Shown: positions 61,552-64,000 of the stretch, one piece after another
Layout of the letters: each line of letters begins with the position of its first letter
Numbering within the stretch: the first letter of the stretch is position 1
From: Chitinophaga ginsengisegetis
GTDB lineage: Bacteria; Bacteroidota; Bacteroidia; Chitinophagales; Chitinophagaceae
DNA: 64,000 bases
Reading direction: 5' to 3'
Assembly: GCF_900168065.1 (NCBI RefSeq)
Contig: NZ_FUZZ01000001.1
Coordinates: 992,001-1,056,000, forward strand
Made by a program: the position numbers and the translations under genes
Notes under the pieces: generated by a model
The model's input: the letters and a program-made list of their open reading frames with translations, nothing else
The model's database searches: none
Told to the model about the DNA's origin: nothing

Positions 61552-62439
61552 CTACTTTAGTTCTTCCGCAAAGCGGTATTGCCTCGCATAAGCGGAAGGC
61601 GACATACCGGTCACCTTTCTGAATACCCGGTTAAAGGTGATCGGGTTATTATATCCGGTAGCATATGCTACTGCTGCAATGCTGTCAAAATCCCCGTTGA
61701 TAATATTCTTGCACGCCACATTGATCCTGATCTCGTTCAGAAATTCAAGGTAGGTTTTGCGCGTATGTTTTTTAAAGTATTTGCAAAAAGCGTAGGTAGT
61801 AAGATGTGCCACACTGGCAATTTGTCCAAGCGAAATATTTTCTGCATAATGCTCCAGCGTATACTGGTAAATATCATTCATCCGCAGCCCTTCCGACTCG
61901 CTGTAAGAGTGCCGGGAAAAGCCCGTGGATAACGACTTCCAGTCCTTCACCTGTTTGGAGAAATACACCAGCATGCCCACAAACGCCAGTAACCTTTCTG
62001 CACCGCTGAGCCGGGAAATCTTTAATATATCTGTAGCTGTTTTCTCTGCGTATTCAGCAGGCAGTTGCAAACTGTTGGCAGTGAGTTGCAGGAACTTCCT
62101 TACGGAGTCCATCTCTTTCAGGGAAAATAAACCCTGTAGTGCATGTTCATGATCGAAAAAGATATGGATGGCATGGATATTCTTCTCCTGTAAATTTTCA
62201 AAATACCGGGCATCCCCTTTAAACATATGGGGCTGATTGGCGCCAATCACATAAATATCTCCGGCCTTGAATGGTTGGGTATAGTTCCCGGCAATCAGGG
62301 TGCCTTCTCCCTTTATAATAAGTGTTACCTGCGCCTCTTTGTGACGATGCAGGTAATTATAGAAGTAAGGGAGGATATCTTCCTGTATTACTACAGCACC
62401 TTCATCGGCAACCGGGACAGTAAATTGAATTACTTTCAT
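61552..62439 (-). CDS. AraC-family transcriptional regulator
   Basis: The 295-residue protein has an N-terminal cupin sensor (TLIIKGEGTLIAGNYTQPFKA, DIYVIGANQPHMF) and a C-terminal double helix-turn-helix (ENISLGQIASVAHLTTYAFCKYFKK and DSIAAVAYATGYNNPITFNRVFRKVTGMSPSAYARQYR). Family knowledge: such proteins activate sugar or stress genes. It lies 80 bases downstream of an MFS gene on the same strand and may control that transporter. Confidence 0.93.
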   Translation of the reverse strand: MKVIQFTVPVADEGAVVIQEDILPYFYNYLHRHKEAQVTLIIKGEGTLIAGNYTQPFKAGDIYVIGANQPHMFKGDARYFENLQEKNIHAIHIFFDHEHALQGLFSLKEMDSVRKFLQLTANSLQLPAEYAEKTATDILKISRLSGAERLLAFVGMLVYFSKQVKDWKSLSTGFSRHSYSESEGLRMNDIYQYTLEHYAENISLGQIASVAHLTTYAFCKYFKKHTRKTYLEFLNEIRINVACKNIINGDFDSIAAVAYATGYNNPITFNRVFRKVTGMSPSAYARQYRFAEELK

Positions 62440-62519
62440 TAACCAATTTTACTAATTTCTCTGCAAAATTAGCGATTATGTGGCAATAATGGTAAAGTGT
62501 TGGACAATATCTCAAATAC

Positions 62520-63731
62520 TCAGGCTGCCCGTCCTACTTTCTTCTGCAACCATAAAAACCCGCCGCCCGACAACACGCACCCCAGCGCTGTAATCCCCCA
62601 CCACGGCTTAAATCCAAGATGCTGTACCACAAAAGCCCCGGTTGTGGGCGATACAATATTGGCCAGGGAGTACGAAATGGTATAAAGCGCGGCATACTGC
62701 CCGCGGTTATGGTCCAGGCTCCTGCCAATCCAGAAACTGTTCATAAAGGGAAGGCAAAACATTTCCCCGAAGGTGATCACTACCATAAACACCACCGCCA
62801 ACGCCCATACGGGTGGCAGGAAACAAAGCAACATATAGGAGAAGCAAACCATCATAGCGCCACGGGCCACAAAGGACAGGTTAGGCATTTTCCCGTCGAG
62901 GCGGTATACCATCACCATTTCCACCAGTGCAATCAGGATTCCGTTCACAGACATATTCAAACCAATCGCCCATTCTTCCATGTGCATCACTTCTTTAAAA
63001 TATAAAGGCACAATGCTGGAAAACTGGAACAGGCAGATCGCATTCACGGTAGCAAAAAGCAGGAACCAAAGGTAAATATGATCCCTCCATACCTTATCTT
63101 CTTTCTTTACGGCTGTTTTGGCTGTCTTTGGCGGCGCCGGTACCGGTGGCAGGAAAATCCGCATCAGGATGGCGGCCAGCATACAGGTGAAGCCATCTAC
63201 CCAGAAAAGCAGCTGGTAGCTGAAGCTGGCAAGGATACCGCCAACAGCGGGACCTACCGACCATCCGAGGTTTACCGCCAGCCGGTTCAGCGCATATGAC
63301 CGGGTACGGTTTTCCGGCAGGCTATAGGCGGCAATAGCAATACTGTTGGCCGGCCGGAAGGCATCACCCACAGAACTCATCACAAATACGCATACACATA
63401 TTTGCTCAAAGGTGCGCATCTGACCCAATAAAATGAATAATAATCCGTTAGAGAAAAGACTCCAGAACTGTACCTGGTAGAAACCGATCTTATCAGACAG
63501 CCATCCGCCCAAAAGGGCGCCAACGATGGCACCGGTACCAAAACAGGCCATTACCAGGCCTGCCTGGGCAATACTGAAATGAAGATGTTGCGTGAGATAT
63601 ACGGTCATAAAGGGAATGACCATCGTTCCGCTCCTGTTGATCAGCAATACAAGCGACAACCACCAGGTAGCAGGAGCAAGACCAGTATAAGCATTTTGAT
63701 AAAGACGGATCGTTTGTCTGGCAAGGTTCAT
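62520..63731 (-). CDS. MFS transporter
   Basis: The 403-residue protein has 12 membrane segments, with the MFS loop motif GGWLSDKIGFYQVQFWS (GxLaDrxGrr-like) between TM2 and TM3. It is a drug or sugar efflux-type MFS transporter. Substrate is unknown. Family knowledge: this arrangement beside an AraC regulator often marks an inducible exporter. It is divergent from the gene at 63874. Confidence 0.9.
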   Translation of the reverse strand: MNLARQTIRLYQNAYTGLAPATWWLSLVLLINRSGTMVIPFMTVYLTQHLHFSIAQAGLVMACFGTGAIVGALLGGWLSDKIGFYQVQFWSLFSNGLLFILLGQMRTFEQICVCVFVMSSVGDAFRPANSIAIAAYSLPENRTRSYALNRLAVNLGWSVGPAVGGILASFSYQLLFWVDGFTCMLAAILMRIFLPPVPAPPKTAKTAVKKEDKVWRDHIYLWFLLFATVNAICLFQFSSIVPLYFKEVMHMEEWAIGLNMSVNGILIALVEMVMVYRLDGKMPNLSFVARGAMMVCFSYMLLCFLPPVWALAVVFMVVITFGEMFCLPFMNSFWIGRSLDHNRGQYAALYTISYSLANIVSPTTGAFVVQHLGFKPWWGITALGCVLSGGGFLWLQKKVGRAA

Positions 63732-63812
63732 AAAATCGGTGAAAAATAATTTAGTATAATTGGATTAACAGCACAGTTTTTGCAAAGATCCGGAATTCAT
63801 CTTTTGATGAGC

Positions 63813-63845
63813 GATTATTTTTTCTGGATCAAAACATTAACTTTG
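63813..63845 (+). promoter_or_regulatory. Promoter of the gene at 63874
   Basis: TTTG (63813-63816), a 21-base spacer and TAACTTTG (63838-63845) fit the Bacteroidota promoter well, 28 bases before the ATG. It is the best promoter match in the window. Confidence 0.65.
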
Positions 63846-63873
63846 GTCTGAACAGGCACTCAATAAGGTTATC

Positions 63874-64000
63874 ATGGAGGAAAAAAACGGTAAAAAAAAT
63901 ATACAGGCTTTAGGGATCACTATCGGCGTGCATGCATTGCTGTTAGTGGCGCTGGTATTTACCGGTTTTTCTGCACCTCCCCCGTTACCGGACCAGGATC
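63874..64000 (+). CDS. N-terminal part of a TonB-like envelope protein (partial)
   Basis: The first 42 codons read MEEKNGKKNIQALGITIGVH, then ALLLVALVFTGFSAPPPLPDQD, and run off the window. A single membrane helix follows a basic start and leads into a Pro-rich stretch, the layout of TonB-type energy transducers. The call is by layout only. The body of the protein lies outside the window. Confidence 0.5.
   Translation, partial: MEEKNGKKNIQALGITIGVHALLLVALVFTGFSAPPPLPDQD

Noticed and set aside
1-64000. tRNA, rRNA, CRISPR arrays, prophage or origin
   Set aside because: No cloverleaf, ribosomal RNA, regular spaced repeats, integrase or DnaA-box cluster was recognised by reading the sequence. 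A covariance search would be needed to exclude small RNAs.

Overview
The window reads as a chromosomal segment of a Bacteroidota bacterium, most likely a Chitinophagaceae member close to Chitinophaga. This rests on gene content: a carboxypeptidase-regulatory/beta-barrel outer membrane protein, DUF4199, DUF4294, DUF4295 and DUF4382 proteins, a two-component sensor with Reg_prop/Y_Y_Y repeats, bacillithiol BshB1, and ribosomal genes rpmB-rpmG next to DUF4295 and ftsY. It also rests on several promoters of the Bacteroidota type (-7 TAnnTTTG, -33 TTTG) and on leaders without strong Shine-Dalgarno sequences. I see no rRNA, tRNA, CRISPR array, intact insertion sequence or prophage.

Layout. 1-4 kb: the end of an ABC ATPase, a permease/substrate-binding fusion, EgtB and EgtD, which I read as one ergothioneine uptake-plus-synthesis locus. 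The solute-binding domain of the transporter has its two halves in swapped order. A DinB protein faces it. 4.6-14.5 kb: an outer membrane beta-barrel protein, an OmpA lipoprotein, a LacI regulator, a phosphodiesterase-like hydrolase, an S9 peptidase and a HEAT-repeat protein. A 234-bp palindrome and a pair of LacI/PurR-like sites lie in the gaps. 14.6-22.9 kb: a long + strand run starting with a dihydroorotase homologue that has lost its metal ligands, then DUF4199, two glycosyltransferases, a four-gene GDP-D-glycero-alpha-D-manno-heptose cassette (hddA, gmhA, hddC, gmhB), a secreted protein and a cupin. 23.0-23.8 kb: a VOC/winged-helix pair.

23.9-29.7 kb (-): parE, a DUF1835 protein, a cupin and parC. 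30-35.5 kb: two tiny membrane proteins, a NarL-type response regulator with its large hybrid-like sensor kinase, and a BNR/Ycf48-like protein. 35.8-42.8 kb: a GH31 alpha-glucosidase, secreted and lipoprotein genes, and glycogen branching enzyme. 43-49.3 kb (-): a DEAD-box helicase, rimO, a JmjC-like cupin, ftsY, DUF4295, rpmG and rpmB. 49.5-54.6 kb: an ahpC-ahpD peroxidase pair, bshB1, a small plug-like protein, DUF4294 and a hydrolase. 54.7-57.6 kb: a CcmF/CcsA-type heme lyase and a CcmE whose heme-binding His is a Cys. 57.8-64 kb: an arginase-family/radical SAM operon, a PhnB-like VOC protein, AraC and MFS genes, and the start of a TonB-like protein.

A recurring theme is thiol and redox chemistry: ergothioneine, bacillithiol, AhpC/AhpD and a cysteine-type CcmE occur within 58 kb. 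No large unknown defence or mobile system is visible. The most unusual items are the permuted transporter domain, the degenerate dihydroorotase at the head of the heptose operon, the cysteine-type CcmE, the dispersed palindromic repeat and the LacI-like double site.
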